A stretch of 64,000 nucleotides of DNA from Lachnoclostridium phytofermentans ISDg. Its GTDB lineage: Bacteria; Bacillota; Clostridia; Lachnospirales; Lachnospiraceae. The notes under the pieces are model-generated. The model was given only the letters and a program-made list of their open reading frames with translations, made no database searches and was not told the DNA's origin. The translations under genes and the position numbers were made by a program. Location of the stretch: the NCBI RefSeq assembly GCF_000018685.1, contig NC_010001.1, forward strand, positions 4,621,501 through 4,685,500. Direction: 5' to 3'. This document shows positions 26,089 to 34,104 of the stretch, in pieces. The stretch's first letter is position 1, and every line of letters starts with the position of its first letter.

Positions 26089-26964
26089 ATGGATATTATT
26101 TCACTAAAGGCATATGCAAAAATAAATCTTGCACTCGATGTGATTGGCAAGCGTCCAAATGGATACCATGATGTCCGAATGATCATGCAAACTATTAAGC
26201 TTTACGATAAAATTACAATCAAGCCAACCACAAATCCAGATATCACGATTAAAACAAATCTACACTTTTTACCAACCAATGAGAATAATATCGTATATAC
26301 AGCCTGTAAGCTGTTTAAGGATACTTTTCAGATTAGCGACGGTTTTTACATTAATCTAGAGAAGAGAATCCCTGTTGCAGCTGGAATGGCTGGCGGAAGT
26401 TCCGATGCTGCCGCAACACTTTTTGGTTTAAATGAACTTTTTCAAACCAATCAATCTTTAGAAGATTTAATGAAGCTTGGCGTAAAGCTTGGTGCTGATG
26501 TTCCTTATTGTCTTCTACGTGGAACAGCTTTATCCGAAGGAATCGGTGAGGTCTTAACTCCTCTCCCTCCAGCACCCAACTGCTATTGTTTAATTGTAAA
26601 GCCACCGGTCAGTGTATCAACCAAATTTGTGTACGAAAACCTTAAGTTAGATGAGAACACCAAACATCCTAATATCGATGGAATGGTAGAAGCCATTGAA
26701 AAACAAGATTTACATCAAATGTCTTCTCTTGTCTCTAATGTTTTGGAGTCCGTCACAATTAAACATCATCCAGAAATTGAACGAATTAAAATGGATTTAC
26801 TCTCTCATGGTGCTCTTAACGCCTTAATGAGTGGCAGCGGTCCAACTGTCTTTGCCTTATTTGATAATCAAAAAGCTGCAGAGCGTGCATTTTATGAATA
26901 TAAGGTTGGTCCTTATGGAAAACAGACTTTCTTAACACGTTTTTTTGAGTCGAAGAATGTTTAG
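26089..26964 (+). CDS. ispE: 4-diphosphocytidyl-2-C-methyl-D-erythritol kinase
   Basis: 291 residues of the GHMP kinase family. KAYAKINLALDVIGKRPNGYH at the N-terminus is cut here into the substrate block AYAKINLALDV and NGYHDV; the ATP loop is PVAAGMAGGSSDAAATL and the third motif is LMSGSGPTVFALF. It phosphorylates CDP-methylerythritol in the MEP route to isoprenoids. In many Firmicutes it neighbours veg; here veg lies 20 kb away (46436). CAGGAG precedes the ATG. Confidence 0.95.
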   Translation: MDIISLKAYAKINLALDVIGKRPNGYHDVRMIMQTIKLYDKITIKPTTNPDITIKTNLHFLPTNENNIVYTACKLFKDTFQISDGFYINLEKRIPVAAGMAGGSSDAAATLFGLNELFQTNQSLEDLMKLGVKLGADVPYCLLRGTALSEGIGEVLTPLPPAPNCYCLIVKPPVSVSTKFVYENLKLDENTKHPNIDGMVEAIEKQDLHQMSSLVSNVLESVTIKHHPEIERIKMDLLSHGALNALMSGSGPTVFALFDNQKAAERAFYEYKVGPYGKQTFLTRFFESKNV

Positions 26965-26973
26965 ATCTTTTAT

Positions 26974-27041
26974 AAAAAAGAACAAATTGTATCATCACTA
27001 AGATTCATAACCTTAGAAAATGATGCAACTTGTTCTTTTTT
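26974..27041 (+). terminator. Terminator of ispE
   Basis: AAAAAAGAACAA pairs with TTGTTCTTTTTT across a long loop that has some internal pairing. Confidence 0.75.
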
Positions 27042-27044
27042 GTT

Positions 27045-27084
27045 CATGACAAGGAAAAGTTCGCGTGTGCGCTTTTTCCTGTTC
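27045..27084 (+). repeat. Dispersed palindromic element, copy A (reference)
   Basis: CATGACAAGGAAAAGTTCGCG continues as TGTGCGCTTTTTCCTGTTC. AGGAAAA pairs with TTTTCCT and CGC with GCG, so the element can fold as an imperfect hairpin. It begins four bases after the ispE terminator. It is the clearest of seven related intergenic copies. Confidence 0.7.
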
Positions 27085-27184
27085 TGTGTAGGAGTTTCCT
27101 ACCTGATACCATCTCTTTAGATCTCATCTTATACGCATGTTTTGTTCTCTTAACTCATAGCTTATAATATCATTCACATTTTGC

Positions 27185-27215
27185 ATTCATAACTACTTAT
27201 CCAGGCTCATATAAT
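27185..27215 (+). promoter_or_regulatory. Candidate sigma-E type promoter of the SPOCS-LysM gene
   Basis: ATTCATA (27185-27191), 16-bp spacer, CATATAAT (27208-27215), fitting the ATA-N16-CATAnnnT mother-cell pattern known from Bacillus. About 60 nt before the TTG start. Confidence 0.4.
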
Positions 27216-27276
27216 GTGTTAGACGCAAACGTGGGACATTTAGAACACGAATAAAATGAGCAAGGAGGGAATTTAC

Positions 27277-28848
27277 TTGGAACTCATTAAAAAGAACATA
27301 CATATGAATAAGCTGAAATGTAAAAGCAATCTTCAAGTAACCTTTGACGATGATTTCAATGTACCGGATAGTAAACCAGACATTAGTAAATTAATTAAGT
27401 CGCAGGGGGAAATCAAATTTAACGATCAGAAAATAAACAATGGTAAACTCTATGCAAATGGCTCGCTGCATTTTCAGGTATTATATTTAAGTGATGAAAC
27501 CAATCGTCCAATTCATAGCTTAAGTGGACAGATTCCTTTCGATGAGGTAGTTAACTTAAATGAATCCTGCAATCATGATACCGGAACATTAAAATACGAG
27601 ATCGAAGACCTAACCGCTAGTATTATTAATTCCAGAAAACTTAGTGTAAAGGCTTTGGTTCGCTTAAGTGTTGCCGTAGAAGATTTGTATGATGAAGAAA
27701 GTGCAGTATCTGTTGATGCCGAACCTGATGTACAATCCATATCCAAAACAATTGACGTTACCAATATGGCTGTAAACAAAAAGGACAGCTATCGGTTCCG
27801 TGATGAGGTTGTTCTTCCATCTGGTAAGAGCTGTATCTCCGAAGTTCTATATAATAATGTAGAATTGAAGAATGTCGATGTGCGTCTGTTGACAGATAAG
27901 TTCACTGCCAAAGGTGAGATTTCGTTGTTTGTGCTTTACATAGGAGAGGGTGAAGACAGCCCAATGGAATACTATGAGGCTGATCTACCTTTTAGCTCAA
28001 CCATTGACTGTAATGGCTGTTCCGAAGATATGACTCCTGACATCTCACTCGATATCGTTGGTAACAACTTAAGTGTAAAACCAGATGCGGATGGAGAAGA
28101 AAGAGTTCTTGACTTAGAGACAATCTTAGATGTTTCCATTAAGATTTATGAGGAAACTCAGATGCAAGTTCTTCAGGATATTTATTCTCCAATGAGGGAA
28201 ATAACTCCTGTTTACAAGGAAGCTAAGTATGAGAACCTTCTCATGCGTAATAACAACCGCGCACGTATTTCGGAAAGAATTCGATTAGATGAAGATAGTG
28301 CAAAACTATTACAGATTTGCCATGGAAATGGTACCGTTAAGATTGATGATATTACTCCAGTAGATAATGGATTAGAAGTGGAAGGCGTCATTGACCTTAG
28401 CATCCTTTACATAAGCTCAGATGATGCAAGGCCTTTACAGGCTATTAAATCTTCGGTCCCATTTTCTCAAATGATCGAAATTCGAGACTTAAAGGCAAAT
28501 AGCAACTATGATGTAAAATCAAACCTTGAACAAATCAACATTATGATGCTTGATAACACAGAGGTAGAGGTAAAAGCTAGTGTTGTTCTTAACGTTATAG
28601 CATTTGATTGTTTAACCGAATCCTTTATGGTTGATTTCAAAGAAAATCCTCTTGACTTAGCAGGGTTACAAGCAATGCCAGGTATGGTTGGATATGTAGT
28701 AAAATCTGGTGATAGCCTTTGGAAGATAGCAAAGAGTTACCATACCACAGTTGACGCTATCAAAGATATTAATGATTTGGAATCAGAAGCTATCAGTGTA
28801 GGGGATCATCTCTTAATCGTTAAAGAATTAGATCCGAGCTTTGGATGA
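27277..28848 (+). CDS. SPOCS-domain (DUF3794) protein with C-terminal LysM
   Basis: 523 residues from a TTG at 27277. An ATG seven codons upstream is in frame, but AAGGAGG lies inside those codons, 8 nt before the TTG, so the protein should begin MELIKKNIHMNKLKC. It contains three SPOCS repeats, each with a KLSV/KALV-type strand and an IPF/LPF/VPF turn (QIPFDEVVNL, DLPFSSTIDC, SVPFSQMIEI). A LysM domain ends the protein (YVVKSGDSLWKIAKSYHTT ... INDLESEAISVGDHLLIV). SPOCS-LysM proteins are sporulation proteins of Clostridia, probably placed at the cortex or coat. The candidate sigma-E promoter supports this. Confidence 0.88.
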   Translation: MELIKKNIHMNKLKCKSNLQVTFDDDFNVPDSKPDISKLIKSQGEIKFNDQKINNGKLYANGSLHFQVLYLSDETNRPIHSLSGQIPFDEVVNLNESCNHDTGTLKYEIEDLTASIINSRKLSVKALVRLSVAVEDLYDEESAVSVDAEPDVQSISKTIDVTNMAVNKKDSYRFRDEVVLPSGKSCISEVLYNNVELKNVDVRLLTDKFTAKGEISLFVLYIGEGEDSPMEYYEADLPFSSTIDCNGCSEDMTPDISLDIVGNNLSVKPDADGEERVLDLETILDVSIKIYEETQMQVLQDIYSPMREITPVYKEAKYENLLMRNNNRARISERIRLDEDSAKLLQICHGNGTVKIDDITPVDNGLEVEGVIDLSILYISSDDARPLQAIKSSVPFSQMIEIRDLKANSNYDVKSNLEQINIMMLDNTEVEVKASVVLNVIAFDCLTESFMVDFKENPLDLAGLQAMPGMVGYVVKSGDSLWKIAKSYHTTVDAIKDINDLESEAISVGDHLLIVKELDPSFG

Positions 28849-28901
28849 TTTTAAAGAAAGTTTAATTTATAGGTAATTGCATAGCAATTTCCAAATAAAT
28901 G

Positions 28902-28944
28902 AAAAAAGAGAGTGTAATTAGATACCTAACTACACTCTCTTCTT
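28902..28944 (+). terminator. Terminator of the SPOCS-LysM gene
   Basis: AAGAGAGTGTA (28906-28916) pairs perfectly with TACACTCTCTT (28931-28941). It could serve the convergent gene at 29024 as well. Confidence 0.8.
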
Positions 28945-29023
28945 AAAGTCAAAGGATACTCGTAATTCGCATGTCGGCTATGCTTGAAAACGCTACTTAC
29001 TCGTAATCCATTAGTAACTACGA

Positions 29024-29596
29024 TTACTCTAAACCGTCTTTCCACTTATTAAGCTTTTCAATCGTTGTATCTAAAGTTTTCTGACATATCTCAGGAAGTT
29101 CGCCTCCCCAAGCTTTCGTAGCCTCTTTAAAGCCCTTCTTAACAGCATTAATCATGGCTTCTGCTTTGGAAGAATCATTCCCAGCCAGTGCTTTTGCAAA
29201 AGATACTAATCGTTCGGAGGTTTGTTCAACACCCCAATACCCATCTTCTGCAATTTCAGAAGCGGCTTTCGCAGCAGTTTCTGGGTCAACCGTTACTTTT
29301 CCTTCACGAAGCAGAGCCCAAATATCTGTAGCATCCGTTACTTGCTCGCCTTGTTTTAATAGCATTTTTTCAACTAACGAGCGAAGACTTGCTGTTCTTT
29401 GTTCCGCATCCGCTTTTAATCTTTCGATAGTCTCTCTATCCTGTTGCTTATTTGTTTTAATGCCTTCGGACTTTTCATAAGTTGCAGCCACTGTTTCTTG
29501 CTTTGGCTCATTTGTCGTGGAATTTTTCTTTTCTAATTCCACTGATTCTGTTAACGCATAGGTGCTTCTTACACCCGTAACTCCGTTTACACTCAT
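29024..29596 (-). CDS. Conserved-looking soluble protein of unknown function
   Basis: 190 residues with no signal peptide or membrane segment. The N-terminal 60 residues are polar and low in structure. A basic/acidic helical part (ETIERLKADAEQRTASLRSL) follows, then a C-terminal helical domain with repeated aromatic/charged patterns (EIAEDGYWGVEQTSERLV, MINAVKKGFKEATKAWGG, LDTTIEKLNKWKDGLE). AAGGAGGG precedes the ATG. No catalytic motif. A start of the type MSVNGVTGVRS recurs in small Lachnospiraceae proteins, but I cannot attach a function. Confidence 0.75.
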   Translation of the reverse strand: MSVNGVTGVRSTYALTESVELEKKNSTTNEPKQETVAATYEKSEGIKTNKQQDRETIERLKADAEQRTASLRSLVEKMLLKQGEQVTDATDIWALLREGKVTVDPETAAKAASEIAEDGYWGVEQTSERLVSFAKALAGNDSSKAEAMINAVKKGFKEATKAWGGELPEICQKTLDTTIEKLNKWKDGLE

Positions 29597-29737
29597 ACAA
29601 TACCCTCCTTGGTATACGTAGGGCTATAAACCCTAAAAAAAGACATTAGTTACCGACCTATACTTAGGTCTTATTTCTTATATCGGAAGAAATCGTAAAA
29701 TGTTTAACTCTATGTAACCTTAATTGAGATTCTAAAT

Positions 29738-29840
29738 CTTCTAGCTTAAGTTCCTAATGCCTCTAATTTAAGTTTCAAGCTTTTAATTTAAGTTTCTATG
29801 CTTCTAATTTAAGTTCCTAAGCTCTCTAATTTACTTTCCG
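29738..29840. repeat. Tandem repeat, about five copies of a 20-bp unit
   Basis: Imperfect units of 19-23 bp built on CTCTAATTTAAGTTTCAAGC begin near 29738 and end just below the PHP-gene stop codon (29850-29848). Same position relative to a gene end as the 17-bp arrays, but a different period and sequence. Confidence 0.75.
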
Positions 29841-29847
29841 CTCTAGT

Positions 29848-30570
29848 CTAATATCCCATATTTTCTAGTGCTTTCAGTACAGCCGTTGCACTTTTCATAG
29901 AAGCTGATAATAGATGAATTGGTTCACTAATCTGCCCTAAGTTATGGGCATCGGAATCTGAAATAACATTGCACTGGTGAAGATAGGGATTATTAGGTAC
30001 GAAAAGTTCTCTATTCTCTAGTTTTGTAAACTCCACACAAGAAAATCTACTATCTGGTGGTAGAAACCCTAGGTTTGATATTACACTATTCGAATTTTTA
30101 TCAATATGAGCCGGAATCATAACCCCACGATAAGCAGTTACGATTTCATAGACATCAGAAAATCCAATAGTAGTCGCATTAATCAAAAGATACTCTTCAC
30201 GCTCTACCACCTTCTCATCTTCGTCTACAACTAACTGATTTCCAAAGATACTTTCCTTATTCTTTACCTTTATTAAATGCTCATAGACATAGGAATCAAA
30301 CAACATCGCATCTTCTAATTCCGCAAATAAACAAATGACATGTACTTCTTCAGAAGTCGTTAACTCCATTCCTGGTAAGACTAAAATATTATTTTTCTTT
30401 CCAATCTCTATTGCAATCTTACAGTTTCTACAGGTATTATGATCCGTAATTGCAATCACATCTAACCCCTTTAATGCCGCCATCATAACAATATTGGTCG
30501 GAGTCATATCGTCATCAGCACAAGGGGATAAGCAGGTGTGAATATGAAAATCATAGGTTAGAGGAATCAT
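29848..30570 (-). CDS. PHP-domain metal-dependent phosphoesterase
   Basis: 240 residues from the ATG at 30570-30568, 20 bp inside the end of the upstream gene; an earlier TTG has no ribosome site. PHP motifs: YDFHIHTCLSPCADDDM, AITDHNTCRN, LPGMELTTSEEVH, MIPAHIDKNSN and SDSDAHNLGQI. The histidines and aspartates of a trinuclear metal site are all present. PHP enzymes hydrolyse phosphoesters, from histidinol-phosphate to nucleotides; the substrate here is unknown. Last gene of the minus-strand hydrogenase-associated operon; overlap with the DRTGG gene points to coupled translation. Confidence 0.88.
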   Translation of the reverse strand: MIPLTYDFHIHTCLSPCADDDMTPTNIVMMAALKGLDVIAITDHNTCRNCKIAIEIGKKNNILVLPGMELTTSEEVHVICLFAELEDAMLFDSYVYEHLIKVKNKESIFGNQLVVDEDEKVVEREEYLLINATTIGFSDVYEIVTAYRGVMIPAHIDKNSNSVISNLGFLPPDSRFSCVEFTKLENRELFVPNNPYLHQCNVISDSDAHNLGQISEPIHLLSASMKSATAVLKALENMGY

Positions 30571-30898
30571 GTATGATTTGATATACTTGATATGCTGCCC
30601 CAAAAATAGGAAGATCGGTAGCTAAGATAGTAACACCTTCACTTTTCGCTTTTGATAGTGCAGCAGCATCAATCGTAACTCCCTCCGATAAAATTACACA
30701 AGCTACTTCCGTTAAAGTTGCAACCGCTATCGTATTTATATTACCCATTACAGTTGCCCAAGCGGCTCCAACTGGAATTTTACTCATTGCAATACTTAAT
30801 AAATCACAACAAAATGGAGTTTCTACTTTCATATTTAGATTGTCACCTTCGTTAATTACTGTAAAATTGCATCTCCTGATAAACTCTTGTTTTGTCAT
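30551..30898 (-). CDS. DRTGG-domain protein
   Basis: 115 residues, essentially one DRTGG-type domain: INEGDNLNMKVETPFCCDLLSIAMSKIP at the start (shown in part), GAAWATVMGNINTIAVATLTEV, ILSEGVTIDAAALSKAKSEGV, LATDLPIFGAAYQVYQII. The domain is found beside CBS or phosphotransacetylase domains and is thought to bind a small ligand. A second DRTGG protein is encoded at 32761 in the same operon. Such free-standing DRTGG genes recur next to [FeFe]-hydrogenase genes in Clostridia; the function is unknown. AGGAGG 5 nt before the ATG. Confidence 0.82.
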   Translation of the reverse strand: MTKQEFIRRCNFTVINEGDNLNMKVETPFCCDLLSIAMSKIPVGAAWATVMGNINTIAVATLTEVACVILSEGVTIDAAALSKAKSEGVTILATDLPIFGAAYQVYQIIHDSSNL

Positions 30899-30918
30899 CC
30901 TTACCTCCTGCTAATCTT

Positions 30919-32202
30919 CTAATTATCCTTTGTAAATTTACCAGATAGCTTGCTTACATACTCTCTAAAGATATGGATGCAATAGTTTTCCTCTGCAACC
31001 CCTCTCACAATATCCTCTGCAAGAGCCTTACAAGTCGGAGCTCCGCAAGAACCACAGTCAAGCCCCGGAAACTTCTTACAAAGTTCTTCTACTTTTGCTA
31101 CCTTACCGATACTTTCAAGTAAACTGACACCAAGATTGAATACAGGTTCATATTCAACTTCCTGTGTCCAGCCAATATCAATACTTTCAAGTGGAATATG
31201 TGTTCTTGCAACAGGCATATATTTACGAAGTCTCTTTAGTTTTACTTTTGCAACATATGGATTTTCAACAGTAAGTACCCCTCCAACGCAGCCTCCATTA
31301 CAAGCATTCAGTTCAATAAACTCAAGATTCGTAAACTTCTGATCCTCCATATCCTCAAGTACTCGAATGATATTTTCAATTCCATCTGCTGCAAGGTAAC
31401 TATCTGTTAGAAGTCCACTTGCCTCACCGCCACTAGAACCCCAGCTGATTCCTATTTTACCTGCGATTGCAAGGTCTTCTAACTCTTCTCTTTCTGCTAC
31501 AGTTTTCATACAGCTAATTAACTGAGGATAGACATCCTTAATTGCAAGTACCCCATCCACCTCACTTTTTTCATATCCCAACGGATTTTTTGCCGCTGTA
31601 ACCTTCGCTGGGCATGGTGAAATGAAAAAGATACCTATTTTCTCACTTGGAAGTCCCGTCTTTTCCATGGCTATTTTTCTAGCTAATTCCGCAGCAATAT
31701 CAACTGGCGCCTTTAACGGAAGCAGATGCTCCAATAAGCTTGGAAAACGGACACGAATCAATCTAGTTACCACAGGGCATGCCGTACTAATAACAGGCCA
31801 CTTCTCCTTATGTTCTTCTATGTACATTCTAGTTGCTGCAGATACAATTTCAGCAGCACCGCTTACTTCAAAAACATCAGAGAATCCCATTAACTTTAAG
31901 GCATTTAAAACAATATTAATATCATCTAAATTATTCATCTGTGCATACAAAGAAGGTGCTGGTAAGGCAACGGTATATTCGAATTGCTTAATCATATCCA
32001 TACTATCATACGTCGCATTCTTGGCATGATGAGGACATATTCTAATACACTCACCACAGTCGATACAAAATTCCTTTGTGATTACCGCCTTTTGATTACG
32101 AACTCTTATTGCCTCGGTAGGGCAACGCTTAATGCAATTGATACAGCCCTTACAAAGGTTTTCATCTAATCGTACCGCGGTATGAAACTTCCCCATCGTC
32201 AT
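30919..32202 (-). CDS. [FeFe]-hydrogenase-like iron-sulfur protein with atypical H-cluster site
   Basis: 427 residues. Two ferredoxin 4Fe-4S motifs open the protein (CKGCINCIKRCP, CIDCGECIRICP). A hydrogenase large-subunit-like domain follows, then a 4Fe-4S (Fes) motif near residue 382 (CGSCGAPTCKALAEDI). The four cysteines expected for the cubane of the H-cluster are present (STACPVV near 139, SPCPAK near 196, ACNGGC near 302). The surrounding catalytic consensus is changed: TSCxPxW, MPCxxKxxE and ExMxCxxGCxxGGG are not matched, so catalysis is doubtful. Such proteins are candidates for redox or hydrogen sensors. It sits between DRTGG and ATPase genes, divergent from hydABC. Confidence 0.85.
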   Translation of the reverse strand: MTMGKFHTAVRLDENLCKGCINCIKRCPTEAIRVRNQKAVITKEFCIDCGECIRICPHHAKNATYDSMDMIKQFEYTVALPAPSLYAQMNNLDDINIVLNALKLMGFSDVFEVSGAAEIVSAATRMYIEEHKEKWPVISTACPVVTRLIRVRFPSLLEHLLPLKAPVDIAAELARKIAMEKTGLPSEKIGIFFISPCPAKVTAAKNPLGYEKSEVDGVLAIKDVYPQLISCMKTVAEREELEDLAIAGKIGISWGSSGGEASGLLTDSYLAADGIENIIRVLEDMEDQKFTNLEFIELNACNGGCVGGVLTVENPYVAKVKLKRLRKYMPVARTHIPLESIDIGWTQEVEYEPVFNLGVSLLESIGKVAKVEELCKKFPGLDCGSCGAPTCKALAEDIVRGVAEENYCIHIFREYVSKLSGKFTKDN

Positions 32203-32341
32203 CCCCCTCTCCTAGCATATCTCTTAGTATATATTTCATTCCAAGACACAAAAAACATATAGGAAGCTATGCTGATTCTTTATGCACTATATCTTAATAC
32301 ATCAACTCTAATATATCCATCATTCCTTTATACTAACATAA

Positions 32342-32764
32342 TTACATATAAACCTTCAACGATACAGTAGTCCCCTCTCCCAATATGGTATTTATACTCA
32401 TTTCATCTGAGTATTTTTTCATATTTGGAAGGCCCATGCCAGCCCCAAATCCCAGTGCCCTAACATTATCGGGTGCAGTGGAATATCCAGCCTGCATGGC
32501 AAGTTCTACATCTACAATTCCTGGTCCCTCATCTTTTAATATCATTATGATTTCTGTAGAAGAGATATGTACCGTGATATCTCCTCCATGAGCATGAATC
32601 ACCATGTTTATCTCGCCCTCATACATAGAGATGGCAACCTTTCTTATAGCCTCCGGATTTGCTCCCATCTGCTTTAATTTCTTTTTAACATCACTAGATG
32701 CTTCCCCCGCTCTAGTAAAATCATCACCAGGTATCGTATAAGTTAGTGTGATTGATTGGCTCAA
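32342..32764 (-). CDS. Histidine-kinase-type ATPase domain protein (RsbW/SpoIIAB-like)
   Basis: 140 residues, assuming the TTG at 32764-32762 as start: it overlaps the upstream stop codon as TTGA, with AGGAGG 9 nt before. The single GHKL ATPase domain has an N-box (SMYEGEINMVIHAHGG), G1 (LKDEGPGIVDVELAM) and G2 (LGFGAGMGLPNMKKYSD). There is no dimerisation or phosphoacceptor domain, so it resembles anti-sigma or serine-kinase ATPases. It lies between the DRTGG gene and the hydrogenase-like gene. A switch kinase reading the redox sensor is a plausible inference. Confidence 0.85.
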   Translation of the reverse strand: MSQSITLTYTIPGDDFTRAGEASSDVKKKLKQMGANPEAIRKVAISMYEGEINMVIHAHGGDITVHISSTEIIMILKDEGPGIVDVELAMQAGYSTAPDNVRALGFGAGMGLPNMKKYSDEMSINTILGEGTTVSLKVYM

Positions 32765-33111
32765 TTTGAGGTACCTCCTCGCAGACCATTTTGATATAAT
32801 AAACCACATGCTGTAAACATACGATGTCCGGTACATAATAACGGTATTTCTCTTTCATTTGCAAGCTCAATCATAGCTTCATCTGGTCTTTTTCCTCGAA
32901 CAAAAACGATACATACGACATCCATCATCTCCGCTGTGCGAATTACCTGTAAATTGCACAACCCGGTTAACAATACGCATTGTTCTTCGACAAATGCAAG
33001 TACATCACTCATCATATCGGATCCACAACCAGTTTGTGCCTCACGATTTAAAAATTCTTCTCCGCTAATTACCTGTGCTCCAAGTATTTCTTTCACATCT
33101 CTTACAGTCAT
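32761..33111 (-). CDS. DRTGG-domain protein, first gene of the minus-strand operon
   Basis: 116 residues from the ATG at 33111-33109, with AGGAGG 9 nt upstream; an earlier in-frame ATG would place that site inside the gene. Pattern: MTVRDVKEILGAQVISGEE, a cysteine-containing GCGSDMMSDVLAFVEE, LTGLCNLQVIRTAEMMDV, VFVRGKRPDEAMIELA and LLCTGHRMFTACGLLY. It matches the DRTGG fold seen beside hydrogenases. The 3' end overlaps the next gene by four bases. It is likely a ligand-binding regulator; the ligand is unknown. Confidence 0.82.
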   Translation of the reverse strand: MTVRDVKEILGAQVISGEEFLNREAQTGCGSDMMSDVLAFVEEQCVLLTGLCNLQVIRTAEMMDVVCIVFVRGKRPDEAMIELANEREIPLLCTGHRMFTACGLLYQNGLRGGTSN

Positions 33112-33186
33112 GTGCGAATGCCTCCTCATCTTCTTTTACTCTATTTATCTTTATGGCTTTCCTTTTTTCAATAAAACTGTCAATAT

Positions 33187-33203
33187 TGTATAAATTTTAT
33201 ACA
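33187..33203. promoter_or_regulatory. AT-rich palindrome in hydrogenase divergent region (1)
   Basis: TGTATAAA-T-TTTATACA, perfect 17-bp symmetry about one base. It lies 76 bp upstream of the minus-strand operon start codon, a suitable place for an operator. Confidence 0.4.
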
Positions 33204-33372
33204 TTTTTACTTATTTATCAGTATAACATTACCAAATGTTCTTTTCAACTCCAGCTGGATAATTATTTTAATCTATATGTTATTTTATTAACCACTTTCT
33301 ATGTATTATTGTATATTTCATATAAATAATTCAATATTTAATGTGCTTAATATGTTTCATGTATTTTATTGC

Positions 33373-33388
33373 ATATACAATTGTATAT
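33373..33388. promoter_or_regulatory. AT-rich palindrome in hydrogenase divergent region (2)
   Basis: ATATACAATTGTATAT, a perfect 16-bp palindrome 150 bp upstream of the HydC-type start. Shared TGTATA half-sites link it to the palindrome at 33187. A TATAAT at 33468-33473 is the likely -10 of the plus-strand operon. Confidence 0.4.
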
Positions 33389-33537
33389 AGTGTATTTGGT
33401 TATACTAAAATTAAAGATTACTATTTGTTAAATTTATATCATTGTGGATTTTTCACTAATACCATGCTATAATACTATTGTTTTTCGACAACATGTCATC
33501 GAAAAGATTGTTAAAAAACTATCAAGGAGGTTTTATC

Positions 33538-34032
33538 ATGAGCTCACAGAAATCAACCGTTCCTTTTGCTGGAACAAAAGAGCAAGAGGCAGAACTTATA
33601 AGTGTTATAGAAGAGCTTAAAAGTGACAAAGGTGCCTTAATGCCAATACTTCAGAAGGCACAGGAAATCTATGGTTACCTTCCGATTGAAGTTCAAACCA
33701 TTATTTCTAACACATTAGATATTCCTTTGGAAAAGATTTATGGAGTAGTAACATTTTATTCTCAATTCTCTCTTTTACCAAAAGGGAAATTCAAAATTTC
33801 CGTATGTCTTGGAACCGCCTGTTATGTAAAAGGCTCTGGTGACATCTATAATAAACTCATGGAGAAGCTTGGTATTGCTAGCGGCGAATGTACCCCTGAC
33901 GGTAAGTTCTCTTTAGAAGCTTGCCGTTGTATTGGTGCCTGTGGTTTAGCTCCTGTTCTTACCGTTAACGATGATGTATACGGAAGACTTTCCGTAGATG
34001 ACTTGGATGGTATTCTTGCTAAATACGCATAA
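33538..34032 (+). CDS. hydC: Bifurcating [FeFe]-hydrogenase subunit HydC (NuoE-like)
   Basis: 164 residues from the ATG at 33538, which has AAGGAGG 7 nt upstream; the open frame extends 20 codons further without a site. A helical N-terminal domain (LMPILQKAQEIYGYLPIEVQ) is followed by a thioredoxin-like 2Fe-2S domain with four cysteines: CLGTACYVKGS and ACRCIGACGLAPV. This is the NuoE/24-kDa fold. In trimeric electron-bifurcating hydrogenases HydC works with HydB and HydA to couple NADH and reduced ferredoxin oxidation to hydrogen production. First gene of the operon reaching to 38706. Confidence 0.92.
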   Translation: MSSQKSTVPFAGTKEQEAELISVIEELKSDKGALMPILQKAQEIYGYLPIEVQTIISNTLDIPLEKIYGVVTFYSQFSLLPKGKFKISVCLGTACYVKGSGDIYNKLMEKLGIASGECTPDGKFSLEACRCIGACGLAPVLTVNDDVYGRLSVDDLDGILAKYA

Positions 34033-34104
34033 GCTAATTCCTATTAGTACCTTTCAACTTCAAAATCGCATTGTTTATAGAATATGAAATAGAGGAAATC
34101 AAGT

